From CAVZZV01 sp963779845 (GTDB lineage: Bacteria; Bacteroidota; Bacteroidia; Bacteroidales; GCA-2748055), in contig CAVZZV010000001.1 of the NCBI GenBank assembly GCA_963779845.1, forward strand, positions 806,001 through 870,000: a DNA stretch of 64,000 bases. The letters run 5' to 3'. Below the pieces are notes generated by a model. It saw only the letters and a program-made list of their open reading frames with translations. It was not told the origin of the DNA and did no database searches. The position numbers were made by a program, and so were the translations under genes. Of the stretch, positions 32,586 to 42,415 are shown piece by piece (the first letter of the stretch is position 1; each line of letters opens with the position of its first letter).

Positions 32586-33233
32586 ATGAATTTTCTTGCC
32601 CACATATATCTCTCCGGAAACGAGGAAGAAATAATCGTGGGTAATTTCATGGGCGATTATGTCAAGGGGAGGGATTACCTGAATTACCCTGAAAAAATTA
32701 TGAAAGGGCTTATCCTGCATCGAAATATTGATTATTTCACTGATTGCCATCCAGTAACCAGACAAAGTAAAAAACATGTAGATCAATATTACCGTAAATA
32801 TGCAGGAATTATCATCGATATTTTTTATGATTTTTTCCTTATTCAGGAATGGGATTCGTATTGTAGCATGCCGCTTAATGAGTTTGTTTCCAACACATTT
32901 GAGGTACTCAAGAAATACTATGCCACTTTCCCCCAGGGAATAAAAAACTGGTTCCCAAATTTTATACGCAACAACTGGTTAATGTCCTATTCAACAGAAG
33001 ATGGAATTGAAGCAGTGTTACATAGAATGGCAAGTCGCACTTCCCTGCCAGATTTTACCGAATTTGCCATCGATATTCTACGTCGTGAACATAAAATATT
33101 GAAGCAGGAATTTAATCAGTTCTTTCCTTCGATAAGAGAGTACGTTCATAATGAATTTGGTATCCAAACCGGTTGTCCCGGGTCAGTGGTTAAACTCCAT
33201 CCTGACAGCATCCAGCTTAAGGAAAATGAATAA
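32586..33233 (+). CDS. ACP phosphodiesterase-like protein (AcpH/DUF479)
   Basis: The 215 residues start MNFLAHIYLSGNEEEIIVGN, followed by FMGDYVKGRDYLNYPEKIMK, LHRNIDYFTDCHPVTRQSK and YAGIIIDIFYDFFL. The conserved H6, D-containing GDYVKG, HRNID and DIFYD motifs are those of the HD-like AcpH/DUF479 family, which removes 4'-phosphopantetheine from acyl carrier protein. The length agrees. Its last 51 bp overlap the 3' end of the convergent rodA gene, an unusually deep tail-to-tail overlap. Confidence 0.8.
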   Translation: MNFLAHIYLSGNEEEIIVGNFMGDYVKGRDYLNYPEKIMKGLILHRNIDYFTDCHPVTRQSKKHVDQYYRKYAGIIIDIFYDFFLIQEWDSYCSMPLNEFVSNTFEVLKKYYATFPQGIKNWFPNFIRNNWLMSYSTEDGIEAVLHRMASRTSLPDFTEFAIDILRREHKILKQEFNQFFPSIREYVHNEFGIQTGCPGSVVKLHPDSIQLKENE

Positions 33234-34607
33234 CAGGATGGTAAACGCCCACAAGGATGAACCGCCATAGCTGAAGAATGGCAAAGGGATCCCAATTACC
33301 GGAAATAATCCGATAGTCATGGCAATATTCACGAAAAAGTGGAAAAAAACTATGGAAAATAATCCATATCCGTAAACTCTGGCAAAAGCACTTCTTTGTC
33401 GTTCAGCCAGCTGGATTAACCGGATCAGCAATACGGAAAATAATCCGATAACCACGATAGAGCCAATGAATCCCCATTCCTCTCCTACGGTACAAAAAAT
33501 AAAATCCGTACTTTGCTCTGGCACAAAATGCAGTTTCGTTTGGGTGCCCATAAGGAAACCCTTCCCCAAAAATCCACCAGAGCCTATTGCGATCTTCGAC
33601 TGATTAAGATTATACCCGGCCCCATGAAGGTCAGTTTCCAAACCAAGCATAATATTGATCCTGCGCTGCTGGTGATCGCCCAAAATATTGTGATAACCAT
33701 AATCAATAGCCGATGTATAAACTAAGGCTGCCAAAACAGCTAATACAATTATGGAAGCCTTTTTTATTCTCTTCATAAAAATTACCACAAGGAATATAAC
33801 AGAGGTCAGGATCATGGAAAAAAGAGCTACCCTAAACAAGGGGTTTTCCCAGGAGGTCAGCATGGAAATCAGGTAAAAGAAGCCGAAAGCTCCAGCATAA
33901 ATTAAGGCAGCTTTCCCAAAGGAAGCAATACTTCCTGAAATGTACCCCCATGCCATTAAAGATAGTCCGGCTAAAATAATCAGCACGAGGAATGGATCAA
34001 CCAAAATCACCATAAAAAACAGAATAATCAGAGAAACAATGATGAATAGAATAATGGGAGAAAAACCTTCCCGATAAATAGCCAGGATAAGGGCAAAAAA
34101 TACGATAGCGGAACCGGTATCCGGTTGCATTAAAATAATAACCGATGGCAGAAGGATGATCCCCATTGATTTAATGAAAGTCCTGAAATTTTGGGCATTG
34201 ACGTTAAAGCCTGAGAGATATTTCGCTAATGCCAACACAGTGGCCGGCTTCGCGAATTCTGAAGGTTGAATCTGAAAAGAACCGATGGCAAACCAACTCC
34301 GGGCCCCATTGATTTCCTTACCTGCGATAAGCACGAAAATTAATAAAAGGATGATGAAGCCATATATAAAGTAGGCGAAAAAATTATAAAAGCGATGATC
34401 GACTAACATGACGGTCACCGCTAAAACTATCGCCGCAATGATCCAGAGAAACTGCTTGCCGTAACGCTGGTTAAAATCCAGGATGCTTGGATGCTCCGCT
34501 GAATAGACGGCTGAAAATATACTTAACCAGCCAAGTACCACCATAACCAGATAAAGGATTACCGTAAACCAGTCAATATTTAAAAATATGCTTCCCCGTC
34601 TGTTCAT
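33183..34607 (-). CDS. rodA: Rod shape-determining protein RodA (SEDS glycosyltransferase)
   Basis: Peptidoglycan polymerase of the elongasome, acting with the PBP2 encoded upstream. The 474 residues contain about ten membrane helices. SEDS signatures include a QPDTGSAIVF segment (about 158-168), the KSKIAIGSGGFLGKGF-like NQSKIAIGSGGFLGKGFLMG (about 330-349), FVPEQSTDFIFCTVGEEWGF (about 356-375) and GIPLPFFSYGGSS near the end. It overlaps mrdA by 4 bp and is the last gene of the mre operon. Confidence 0.94.
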   Translation of the reverse strand: MNRRGSIFLNIDWFTVILYLVMVVLGWLSIFSAVYSAEHPSILDFNQRYGKQFLWIIAAIVLAVTVMLVDHRFYNFFAYFIYGFIILLLIFVLIAGKEINGARSWFAIGSFQIQPSEFAKPATVLALAKYLSGFNVNAQNFRTFIKSMGIILLPSVIILMQPDTGSAIVFFALILAIYREGFSPIILFIIVSLIILFFMVILVDPFLVLIILAGLSLMAWGYISGSIASFGKAALIYAGAFGFFYLISMLTSWENPLFRVALFSMILTSVIFLVVIFMKRIKKASIIVLAVLAALVYTSAIDYGYHNILGDHQQRRINIMLGLETDLHGAGYNLNQSKIAIGSGGFLGKGFLMGTQTKLHFVPEQSTDFIFCTVGEEWGFIGSIVVIGLFSVLLIRLIQLAERQRSAFARVYGYGLFSIVFFHFFVNIAMTIGLFPVIGIPLPFFSYGGSSLWAFTILLFIFLKLDAVRMEFNH

Positions 34608-36436
34608 TGATCAGTCTTTATAAACTTTTTATTGCTATTCATGATGTGGGCTTCAAGCCATGGCCTTGAATTTGCCCCTTTTAAATATTTTTCTATCATC
34701 AGACTGGCGACAGGGGCAGCCCAGGTGGCGCCAAATCCGGTATTTTCAACATATACGGCAATGGCAATTTTAGGATTCTCCCTTGGGGCAAAAGCGATAA
34801 ATATGGAATGGTCTTCTCCAAACGGGTTCTGTGCTGTTCCTGTTTTTCCGCATACAACAAGATCAGGTATTGCTGCAATTCTTGCTGTACTGCCTGCGCC
34901 CCCGTTAACCGCCAATTCCATCCCGTCGACCGCGATTTCGAACAATTCCGGATCAATGGAAGTCTGGTGTTTTACAAAAAATTTTTTATCCACGCTTCCG
35001 AATCCTTTCAGGCTCTTCAGAATATGAGGAGTATAATAATAACCCCTGTTGGAAATTATTGCTGCCATATTGGCCATTTGCAGTGGAGTAATCCCAAGCT
35101 CTCCCTGGCCAATAGCAAGAGAAATTACAGTGAGATAATTCCACCTGCCAATTCCATAGTATTTATTGTAATAGCCAGAAGAAGGGACCAGTCCGCGAAG
35201 CTCTCCGGGAATATCTGATCCCAGCCTGCTTCCAAAACCAAAAGAGGTTACATGATTCCTCCAGTTATTGAATGCAGAATCGGTCCGGAAGAACTTCTTA
35301 TCTTCCAGTATCTTCCCAAGAACATGGCAATAGTAAGCGTTGCAGGAGTGTTGGATGGACTCCCGCAGGTCGAGAGGAGAATAATGATTATGGCAGCCTA
35401 CATGTATGCCCCTGTTATAATATCCCAAATTGCAGTAAAATTCAGATGCTGGGGTGATCACCCCCTCCTGCAATCCAATAAGACCGTTAATGATCTTAAA
35501 AGTTGAACCTGGCGGATAACTTGCCGCGACAGCCCGATTGAAAAGAGGCTTCAGGGTATCCCCGGAGAGTGAATTAAAGTTAATCCTGAGCCCGCGTCCA
35601 ACGAGCAAGTCCGGATCATAGGTAGGGACACTCAACATGGTAAGAATTTCCCCTGTGGAAGGCTCAATGGCAACTACCGATCCGGAAAAACCATCCATCA
35701 GTTTCTCACCATATTCCTGCAAATCGGCATCTATGGAAACCACAATATCCGAACCCAAAGTAGCAGGGAGGTCATACCTTCCCTCCTGCCAGGAATTGGT
35801 GACCCTGTTATGCACATCGACCATGAAGCTTTTCGAACCCTTCTTTCCTCGCAGCAAATCTTCATAGGTCTTTTCTATCCCGCTAATTCCAATATAATCT
35901 CCCATCTTATAGTAACTGTTCTTTTCAATCATATTCCGGTCAACTTCGCCAACATAACCCAGAAGATGTGCCGCAATATCCCTTGAATACCTTCGCAATG
36001 TCCTTGTTTGCACGAAAAAACCAGGAAACTTAAACAGCTTTTCCTGAAGTACCGAGCTCATTTCAGCAGAAACTTGCTTTAAAAAGATGGAAGGGGCGTA
36101 GAAGTTAAATCTGCGGGCTTTCAGAATAAGTGAATCAACCGTCCTCCTGTCGATCTGCAGGATGGAACAAAAATCGGTGGTGTCGAATACATCGAGCTGA
36201 GAGGGATTGACCATCAGGTCATAGGCAGCCTGATTTGAAACCAGAAGATCCCCGTTCCGATCGTAGATTAATCCTCTGGCGGGGTACTGAATTACTTCCC
36301 GCCGGGAGTTATTTTCAGCAGACATCTTATAGGAGCTGTCGAGTACCTGCATGGTAAATAACTTACCAAGAAAGACCAGGGCAGTTAAAATCACCATGAT
36401 CCCCATTATATATTTCCTTCCAGCAAATTGATTCAT
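34604..36436 (-). CDS. mrdA: Penicillin-binding protein 2 (class B transpeptidase)
   Basis: Elongation-specific transpeptidase, partner of RodA. The 610 residues begin with one membrane anchor (IMGIMVILTALVFLGKLFTM). A dimerisation domain (about 40-200) with NRVTNSWQEGRYD follows, then the penicillin-binding domain: SxxK as STFKIINGL (about 312), SxN as SCNAYY (about 368), and KTG as GKTGTAQNP (about 533). It overlaps mreD by 1 bp upstream and rodA by 4 bp downstream, so translation is coupled. Confidence 0.94.
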   Translation of the reverse strand: MNQFAGRKYIMGIMVILTALVFLGKLFTMQVLDSSYKMSAENNSRREVIQYPARGLIYDRNGDLLVSNQAAYDLMVNPSQLDVFDTTDFCSILQIDRRTVDSLILKARRFNFYAPSIFLKQVSAEMSSVLQEKLFKFPGFFVQTRTLRRYSRDIAAHLLGYVGEVDRNMIEKNSYYKMGDYIGISGIEKTYEDLLRGKKGSKSFMVDVHNRVTNSWQEGRYDLPATLGSDIVVSIDADLQEYGEKLMDGFSGSVVAIEPSTGEILTMLSVPTYDPDLLVGRGLRINFNSLSGDTLKPLFNRAVAASYPPGSTFKIINGLIGLQEGVITPASEFYCNLGYYNRGIHVGCHNHYSPLDLRESIQHSCNAYYCHVLGKILEDKKFFRTDSAFNNWRNHVTSFGFGSRLGSDIPGELRGLVPSSGYYNKYYGIGRWNYLTVISLAIGQGELGITPLQMANMAAIISNRGYYYTPHILKSLKGFGSVDKKFFVKHQTSIDPELFEIAVDGMELAVNGGAGSTARIAAIPDLVVCGKTGTAQNPFGEDHSIFIAFAPRENPKIAIAVYVENTGFGATWAAPVASLMIEKYLKGANSRPWLEAHIMNSNKKFIKTDQ

Positions 36437-36942
36437 TATCGGCGAAAGACAAAAAACTGACTAACTAAAATAAGAAAAGTGGTAAGTATAGAACTCAAAA
36501 CTGTCCTTAAAAGTATGTGACCTATCTCTGTAAACCGGAAAACCTCAACGGTAAACAGGAAGGCGTGATGGGCGAGGACAAGAATGAAGGCATACTTGGT
36601 GAACCATAAAAGCCCATAATAGCTGATCCTGGGATAGGTACCGGAGTCATACCCTTCCCGGGGAGAAAACCCCTGCAGAACAAATGGACGAAGAAAGGCC
36701 ATGAAAAGGGTGGCCGAAGTGTGCATCCCGGGTGTGAGGGAAACTATATCCATTGTGAACCCCAGAAAAAATGCAGAAACCAGTAGAAGCCAGTTGGGTA
36801 CCTCAAAGGGTAAAAGCAGTATGAAGATAACGTAATAATAGGGGTTCAGGTAACCGCTCAATTCAATATTATCGAAAATTATTACCTGCAACAGAATAAC
36901 CACAACAAAACGGAATATATTTCTGGCATAAATTTTAATCAT
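36436..36942 (-). CDS. mreD: Rod shape-determining protein MreD
   Basis: Small membrane protein of the elongasome. The 168 residues are mostly hydrophobic with about five to six helices; YLNPYYYVIFILLLPFEVPN near residue 31 and the FSPREGYDSGTYP loop are typical of Bacteroidota MreD. The assignment rests on position between mreC and mrdA, size and hydrophobic profile. It overlaps mreC by 8 bp. Confidence 0.85.
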   Translation of the reverse strand: MIKIYARNIFRFVVVILLQVIIFDNIELSGYLNPYYYVIFILLLPFEVPNWLLLVSAFFLGFTMDIVSLTPGMHTSATLFMAFLRPFVLQGFSPREGYDSGTYPRISYYGLLWFTKYAFILVLAHHAFLFTVEVFRFTEIGHILLRTVLSSILTTFLILVSQFFVFRR

Positions 36943-37777
36943 TCCCTGTAGTATTTTCGAGTGCTTTTTGCTCTTCGCTGTATATGCTATTTATAATATT
37001 GACATGCTGTAACCTTCTGAAATTTGTGGCCAATCTCACATTTATCTGGTAATAATTGCCACTTTTGAAAGTATGAGATTCAATGACTCCAACCAGAATG
37101 CCCTCCGGAAAAATGGAGGAAAAGCCACTGGTAATGATGGTATCCCCATCGTTTAATTCAACATGTACCGGGATTTCCCTGAGGCTTGCAATGTCCGGGT
37201 TTTTACCTTCCCATTCAATAATCCCAAAATAATTGTTTTTCTTGATCTTTGCGCTTAACCTGAAATTCCGGTTGATGATCGGGATAACGGTGGCAAAATT
37301 TGGCGAGGCTTCAGCAACAATGCCTGCAACCCCCATTTCGGATATTACCGCCATATCCGAATGGATCCCATGATTGGTACCCTGGTTAATGGTAATCACA
37401 TTATATTGCCGGCTCACTGAGTTATTGACTATTCTTGCCGGGCTATAAAAATATTTTCCATCGGTACTATCAGCAAGTGTGTCAAACTGTATAGAATCAA
37501 ATGAGGATAAATAAATATATTCAGGTTCCTTTTCGAGTTCATTTCTCAAACGGACATTTTCAGCAATAAGGTCAGCATTTTGCTCCCTCAGGTCGAGATA
37601 ATCGCGAAGCTGAGAAAATTCTTCAAAAAAATAACCCGTGATACTTCTGGAGAAATTCACAAAACGGGATTTTTGGAATGAATTGAACTGTACGATCATC
37701 ATAAATGATATTCCTTCCAATAAAAGGAATAACAAGACAAAATAATTCCTTACGATAAATCGCAAAAGTTCTCTCAT
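36935..37777 (-). CDS. mreC: Rod shape-determining protein MreC
   Basis: Bitopic periplasmic scaffold that activates PBP2-RodA. The 280 residues have one N-terminal membrane helix (YFVLLFLLLEGISFMMIVQF), a coiled coil (about 60-90, LRDYLDLREQNADLIAENVR) and the beta-domain with INQGTNHGIHSDMAVIS, GVAGIVAEAS and TIITSGFSSIFPEGILVGVI (about 210-230). Lies 19 bp downstream of mreB. Confidence 0.92.
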   Translation of the reverse strand: MRELLRFIVRNYFVLLFLLLEGISFMMIVQFNSFQKSRFVNFSRSITGYFFEEFSQLRDYLDLREQNADLIAENVRLRNELEKEPEYIYLSSFDSIQFDTLADSTDGKYFYSPARIVNNSVSRQYNVITINQGTNHGIHSDMAVISEMGVAGIVAEASPNFATVIPIINRNFRLSAKIKKNNYFGIIEWEGKNPDIASLREIPVHVELNDGDTIITSGFSSIFPEGILVGVIESHTFKSGNYYQINVRLATNFRRLQHVNIINSIYSEEQKALENTTGND

Positions 37778-37796
37778 TCTTTCACTATAGAAATTT

Positions 37797-38816
37797 TTAT
37801 CTCATTAAAAATGAAAACTTATCCACATTCTTCAAGGCTATACCTGTACCCCTGGCAACTGCCTGAAGGGGATCCTCGGCGATATGGAAGGGAATATTGA
37901 TCTTGTCGGTAAGCCGTTTATCGAGACCTCTTAACAGAGCTCCTCCACCTGCAAGATAGATCCCGGCTTGTACGATATCCGCATACAATTCCGGAGGAGT
38001 TTGCTCAAGGACTGACAATATGGCAGTTTCAATTTTCGAAATCGATTTGTCCAGGCAATGGGCTATTTCCTGATACGATATGGGTATTTCAATGGGCATG
38101 GCAGTCATAAGATTAGGCCCGCGGACGATAAAATCGGCTGGAGGGTTCTCCAACTCGGGAAGGGAAGATCCGACACAAATCTTAATCTCTTCAGCAGTCC
38201 GTTCTCCAACTTTGATATTATGCTGGTGCCGCATGTAAGCCTGGATATCAGCAGTGAAACCATCGCCGGCCGTACGCAAGGATTGATTACATACAATGCC
38301 TCCAAGCGCAATAACAGCAATTTCAGTAGTTCCACCACCAATGTCAACCACCATGTTTCCCGACGGGGCTTCCACATCAATTCCGATACCAATGGATGCC
38401 GCCATAGGCTCATAAATCATATAGATGTCCCTGCCACCGGCATGTTCGGAGGAGTCACGGACAGCTCGCCTTTCCACCTCAGTACACCCCGAGGGTATAC
38501 ATACCACCATCTTCAGGGATGGGGTAAAAAACCGGTTCCCCTTATTGATCATCTTGATCATCCCCCTGATCATCTGCTCAGCAGCATCAAAATCAGCGAT
38601 CACACCATCCCGCAAGGGTCTTATGGTTTTAATGTTTTCATGGGTCTTCCCATGCATTTGCCTGGCCTTTTCGCCAATAGCGATTAGTTTGTTTGTCCGC
38701 TGATCAACGGCAACAATGGAAGGCTCATTAACAACAACTTTATCGTTATGAATAATTATTGTATTTGCTGTACCCAGATCAATTGCTAATTCCTGTTGAA
38801 ATGAAAATAAACCCAT
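37797..38816 (-). CDS. mreB: Rod shape-determining protein MreB
   Basis: Bacterial actin that organises lateral wall synthesis. The 339 residues show the actin-fold phosphate loops DLGTANTIIIH (about 13-23) and VVDIGGGTTEIAVIALGG (about 156-173), the adenosine loop AGGGALLRGLDKRL (about 288-301), and the N-terminal amphipathic MGLFSFQQELA. Starts 7 bp after the end of the purH frame, a conserved Bacteroidota arrangement. Confidence 0.95.
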   Translation of the reverse strand: MGLFSFQQELAIDLGTANTIIIHNDKVVVNEPSIVAVDQRTNKLIAIGEKARQMHGKTHENIKTIRPLRDGVIADFDAAEQMIRGMIKMINKGNRFFTPSLKMVVCIPSGCTEVERRAVRDSSEHAGGRDIYMIYEPMAASIGIGIDVEAPSGNMVVDIGGGTTEIAVIALGGIVCNQSLRTAGDGFTADIQAYMRHQHNIKVGERTAEEIKICVGSSLPELENPPADFIVRGPNLMTAMPIEIPISYQEIAHCLDKSISKIETAILSVLEQTPPELYADIVQAGIYLAGGGALLRGLDKRLTDKINIPFHIAEDPLQAVARGTGIALKNVDKFSFLMR

Positions 38817-38823
38817 GTTATTA

Positions 38824-40351
38824 TTAATGTTTAAAATGTCTTATTCCTGTTAATACCATACTTATGCTATTTTTGTTACAAAAATCTATAGAATCCTGAT
38901 CCCTGACGGATCCTCCCGGCTGAATAACAGCATTCACGCCCGCTTTATCCTGCAATTTCAACAGAATCTGAAAAAGGGAAAAAATGCATCGGAGGCCATC
39001 ACAGAAGCCTGTAGATCAAAGTGGAAACTTTTCGCTTTTTCAATAGCCTGCTTTAAGGCATCAACCCTAGATGTTTGCCCTACTCCACTGGCCAGTAATT
39101 GTTTATTCCTGGCCAGCACAATGGCGTTCGATTTGGTATGTTTTACGATTTTATTTGCAAACAGCAGGTCCTCAATCTGATGCTCCTCAGGTGATTTACT
39201 GGTCACCGTTTTTAAATCTTCTTTCGATTCCCGGTAAACATCCCGATCCTGTACCAACAAACCGTTCAGAGAGGTTCTTACCAAACGGTCCTGAAGTCCA
39301 CCCGATTTTTGAATCAGGATAATCCTGTTCTTTTTCTGCTTCAAAATTTCCAGCGCCTCTGCATCATACGATGGAGCGATTACCACTTCGAAGAAAAGCT
39401 TATTCATCTCCTCTGCGGTTTCCCGGTCAATTCTGACATTGGAAATCAGAATACCCCCCCAAAAGCCGAAACAGGATCGCCTGCAAGAGCATCCTTCCAG
39501 GCATCGGTCAACTTTTCGCGGCTGGCAATCCCACAGGCATTGTTATGCTTTAAAATGGCGAATGTTGTTTCTTCAAACTCAGACATTAATCCAACCGCTG
39601 CGTCAATATCGAGCAAATTATTGTATGATATCTCTTTGCCGTGAAGCTGTTCGAACATCTCCTCGAAATCCCCAAAGAAATATCCTTCCTGATGTGGGTT
39701 TTCTCCGTAACGTAACTTTTTACCGGGTTTAACGCTTAACTTATATTCGCTCAACGACTGACTGTCAAAATAGGAGAATATCATAGAATCGTAATGCGAA
39801 GAAACACCAAATGCTTTCCTGGCAAATTCAAACCGGTCTTCTATATCGGTCGAACCATTCTTCTCTTCAAGTAATGAAAGAAGGGAGCTATATTGATCCC
39901 TGGAAGAAACCACCAACACATCTCTGTAATTTTTGGCCGCTGCCCGGATAAGCGAAATTCCCCCGATATCAATCTTTTCAATGATCTCCTGTTTTTCTGC
40001 CCCGGAGGCCAAAGTCTCTTCAAAAGGATAAAGGTCAACAATAACCAGGTCAATTTCAGGAATTCCGTATTCTCCCAATTGCTCCTTGTCAATCTCTTCA
40101 TGCCTTCTGGAAAGTATTCCTCCAAAAACTTTTGGGTGAAGTGTTTTGACCCTGCCTCCAAGAATAGAGGGATAGGAGGTCAGTTCTTCAACCGAAGTTA
40201 CTTTTACGCCATGATCGAGGATAAAGGACATGGTCCCCCCGGTAGAAAAAATCTTTACATCCAGCTCATTCAGCTTTTTGATAACTTTATCGAGATTTTC
40301 TTTATAATATACGGAGATGAGAGCCGAGTTGATTTTTTGTAAACGATTCAT
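38824..40351 (-). pseudogene. purH: Bifunctional AICAR transformylase/IMP cyclohydrolase, broken by three indels
   Basis: Last two steps of de novo purine synthesis. The first piece (40351-39446) holds the MGS-like cyclohydrolase domain (FSTGGTMSFILDHGVKVTSV, GGRVKTLHPKVFGGIL) and the start of the transformylase domain (EISYNNLLDIDAAVGLM, KHNNACGIA, DPVSAFGG). It stops at a run of seven C (39454-39460). The second piece (39407-38958, MNKLFFEVVIAPSYDAEALE) continues it and stops at FPFFRFC. The rest, in a further frame, encodes DKAGVNAVIQPGGSVRDQDS and MVLTGIRHFKH with TAA at 38824. Relative to the expected protein the frame needs two bases removed in the G7 run, one in a T5 run near 38969, and one in a GG near 38955. 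Removing these four bases gives about 507 residues, the normal length. Confidence 0.85.
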
Positions 40352-40515
40352 TTGTAGTGTTTTGTTATAAGAGTACCAAAATTACCGATTCCTCAATAAA
40401 TTGATTATTTTTAAGTACTTAAATTCAGCGTAAAATTATACAAAAGAATCGTTATTTGTTGATTAATTGAAGTTTTAACCAGATTTTTTACAACTGATCA
40501 ATCTTTTTATCCAAA

Positions 40516-41772
40516 ATGTTTAAAATTGCAAGGTTAATTGGGGAAAGTTTTCTTTTTGCTTCCAATTCATTTTTCGTGAATAAACTCCGCACATCCTTAT
40601 CGTTGCTGGGAATTACAATTGGCATATTTGCCATTATAGCGGTCTTTACCATTGTTGATTCCCTTGAGGCGAATATCCGGGAAAGTGTTTCTTCATTAGG
40701 CAGCAATGTAATTTATATAGACAAATGGCCCTGGACGGAAGAGGAGGGCAAAGAGTATCAGTGGTGGCAATATATTAACCGGCCCGTACCGACTTTTCAC
40801 GAGTATACTTACATCAAGGATAAATCCAGACTCGCCTCAGATGTCGGATTCACAGTAACCACCAATTCTACTGTCCAATACCTCGATAATAAAGTTGAAA
40901 ATGCAGGTGTTATGGGAATTACGCCAGAATTTGTTTCCATACGTGATTTTGACATTGGCTCCGGAAGGTATTTTACAGATTATGAAATCCTTGCAGGTCG
41001 CAACTATGGGGTTATGGGAAGTGAAATCGCTTCCAAATTATTTGCCAATGCCAATCCAATTGACAAGGATATTACTATTCAGGGATTTAAAATCAGAGTT
41101 ATTGGAACACTTGTTACGGAAGGAAAAAATGATTTTGGACAGTCTCTGGACAAATCCATCATCCTTCCCGTCAATTTTATAAGAAATCTGGTGAATATCC
41201 GAAGGGAATCAATGAATCCAAATATATGGGTAAAAGCATCCTCCACTGTGAGCAATGAAGCATTGCTGGATGAACTTACCATGCTTATGCGGTCGACCCG
41301 CCGGCTGAAACCTAATGCTGAAAATAATTTTGCTCTCAACCGCTCAAGTATGCTCGACAAACAATTGCAAACCGTTTTTTCCACCCTGAACATCGCAGGC
41401 TGGTTCATTGGGATTTTTTCCTTGCTGGTAGGAGGATTTGGTATTGCCAATATTATGTTCGTAGGCGTGAAAGAAAGGACGCATATCATTGGAATCCAAA
41501 AAGCCCTCGGGGCAAAAGCTTACTTTGTCCTTTTGGAATTTATTTTTGAAGCTATCCTGCTCGCCATTGTGGGGGGATTAATCGGTCTGATCCTGGTGTT
41601 TGCCGGAACGCAAATTGTCAATTCTATGACCGATTTTAGTATCAGCCTTACCTCGGGTAATATAATCATGGGGCTGGTAATATCTTCAATAATCGGTCTC
41701 ATCGCCGGATTGGCCCCCGCTTATACTGCCTCACGCCTTAGCCCCGTAAATGCCATTAATACCAGCTTTTAG
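40516..41772 (+). CDS. MacB/FtsX-type ABC transporter permease
   Basis: The 418 residues have one N-terminal membrane helix (LRTSLSLLGITIGIFAIIAV, about 25-45) and a large periplasmic MacB_PCD domain (about 50-285). Three C-terminal helices follow (about 295-410), with GIFSLLVGGFGIANIMFVGV and VKERTHIIGIQKALGAKAYF, the FtsX coupling segment that contacts the ATPase. This is the membrane subunit of a MacB-like exporter. No ATPase or membrane-fusion gene is adjacent here, so the substrate is unknown. Divergent from purH. Confidence 0.88.
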   Translation: MFKIARLIGESFLFASNSFFVNKLRTSLSLLGITIGIFAIIAVFTIVDSLEANIRESVSSLGSNVIYIDKWPWTEEEGKEYQWWQYINRPVPTFHEYTYIKDKSRLASDVGFTVTTNSTVQYLDNKVENAGVMGITPEFVSIRDFDIGSGRYFTDYEILAGRNYGVMGSEIASKLFANANPIDKDITIQGFKIRVIGTLVTEGKNDFGQSLDKSIILPVNFIRNLVNIRRESMNPNIWVKASSTVSNEALLDELTMLMRSTRRLKPNAENNFALNRSSMLDKQLQTVFSTLNIAGWFIGIFSLLVGGFGIANIMFVGVKERTHIIGIQKALGAKAYFVLLEFIFEAILLAIVGGLIGLILVFAGTQIVNSMTDFSISLTSGNIIMGLVISSIIGLIAGLAPAYTASRLSPVNAINTSF

Positions 41773-41824
41773 ATACTGATCAGGCTCACTTAGCAATAGG
41801 ACAGGGAGCGAAAAAACATCGCTA

Positions 41825-42415
41825 TTAAATCTGACCCGCTTCAATCATCTTCACAACCTGTTCAATAAGTTGGTCCTCCCCGCTTGGATCATATTCGGCT
41901 TTGAGATTAGAACCAAAAATCCTGGCAACAGTCTGCCAAAAGCCGGCAGATAAATTTCCTTTTAAACCCTGCAACACCTGATAGGTCGTGTTGCCGGTTT
42001 CCCGGTCGATAAGTTTTAACAGGATCCTCCCCTGCGTTATGGTTAGATGTTTCACCTCATCTTCAAACTCATTCCGTATCTGTTTCTCTGTCTGCTTTAC
42101 CAGTTCCTTCCGTTTTTTCTCACTTTTGATCCCTACCAGCTTCTGGTCAAGCTCCAGCAATTTATTGGCTGCAAGCTGGGCATATGGGTATGCAGCCTTT
42201 ACATTCACAATAAGCCGTCTGTAACGCCAGTAATCCCATCTGTTTTTAGCCTCGTACCTTGGAAAAACATAGATCTCCGGAATGTCAGAAATAAAAACTG
42301 TATCTCCGTTGATAATTTTCGCCTTAAGGTAGCCCGGTTTTCCGGGGGATTTTTGGGCAGAGGAAACCTGGAGAAAAAGTAGAATTAAAACGATATAATT
42401 AACAATAAACTTCAT
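41825..42415 (-). CDS. DUF4294 exported protein
   Basis: From the ATG at 42415 the product is 196 residues with a signal peptide (MKFIVNYIVLILLFLQVSSA). It is followed by INGDTVFISDIPEIYVFPRY, NRWDYWRYRRLIVNVKAAYP and LDRETGNTTYQVLQGLKG-like segments that define DUF4294, a Bacteroidota family of periplasmic or surface proteins without known function. The longer frame to 42529 would precede the signal peptide and is not used. Convergent with the permease gene. Confidence 0.8.
   Translation of the reverse strand: MKFIVNYIVLILLFLQVSSAQKSPGKPGYLKAKIINGDTVFISDIPEIYVFPRYEAKNRWDYWRYRRLIVNVKAAYPYAQLAANKLLELDQKLVGIKSEKKRKELVKQTEKQIRNEFEDEVKHLTITQGRILLKLIDRETGNTTYQVLQGLKGNLSAGFWQTVARIFGSNLKAEYDPSGEDQLIEQVVKMIEAGQI

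Noticed and set aside
38058..38687. 209-residue ORF antisense to mreB
   Set aside because: Antisense shadow of a conserved gene; rich in Ser and His with no recognisable domain.
39446..39465. Programmed frameshifting in purH at the G7 run
   Set aside because: Two further independent indels follow downstream, which a single programmed site could not explain.
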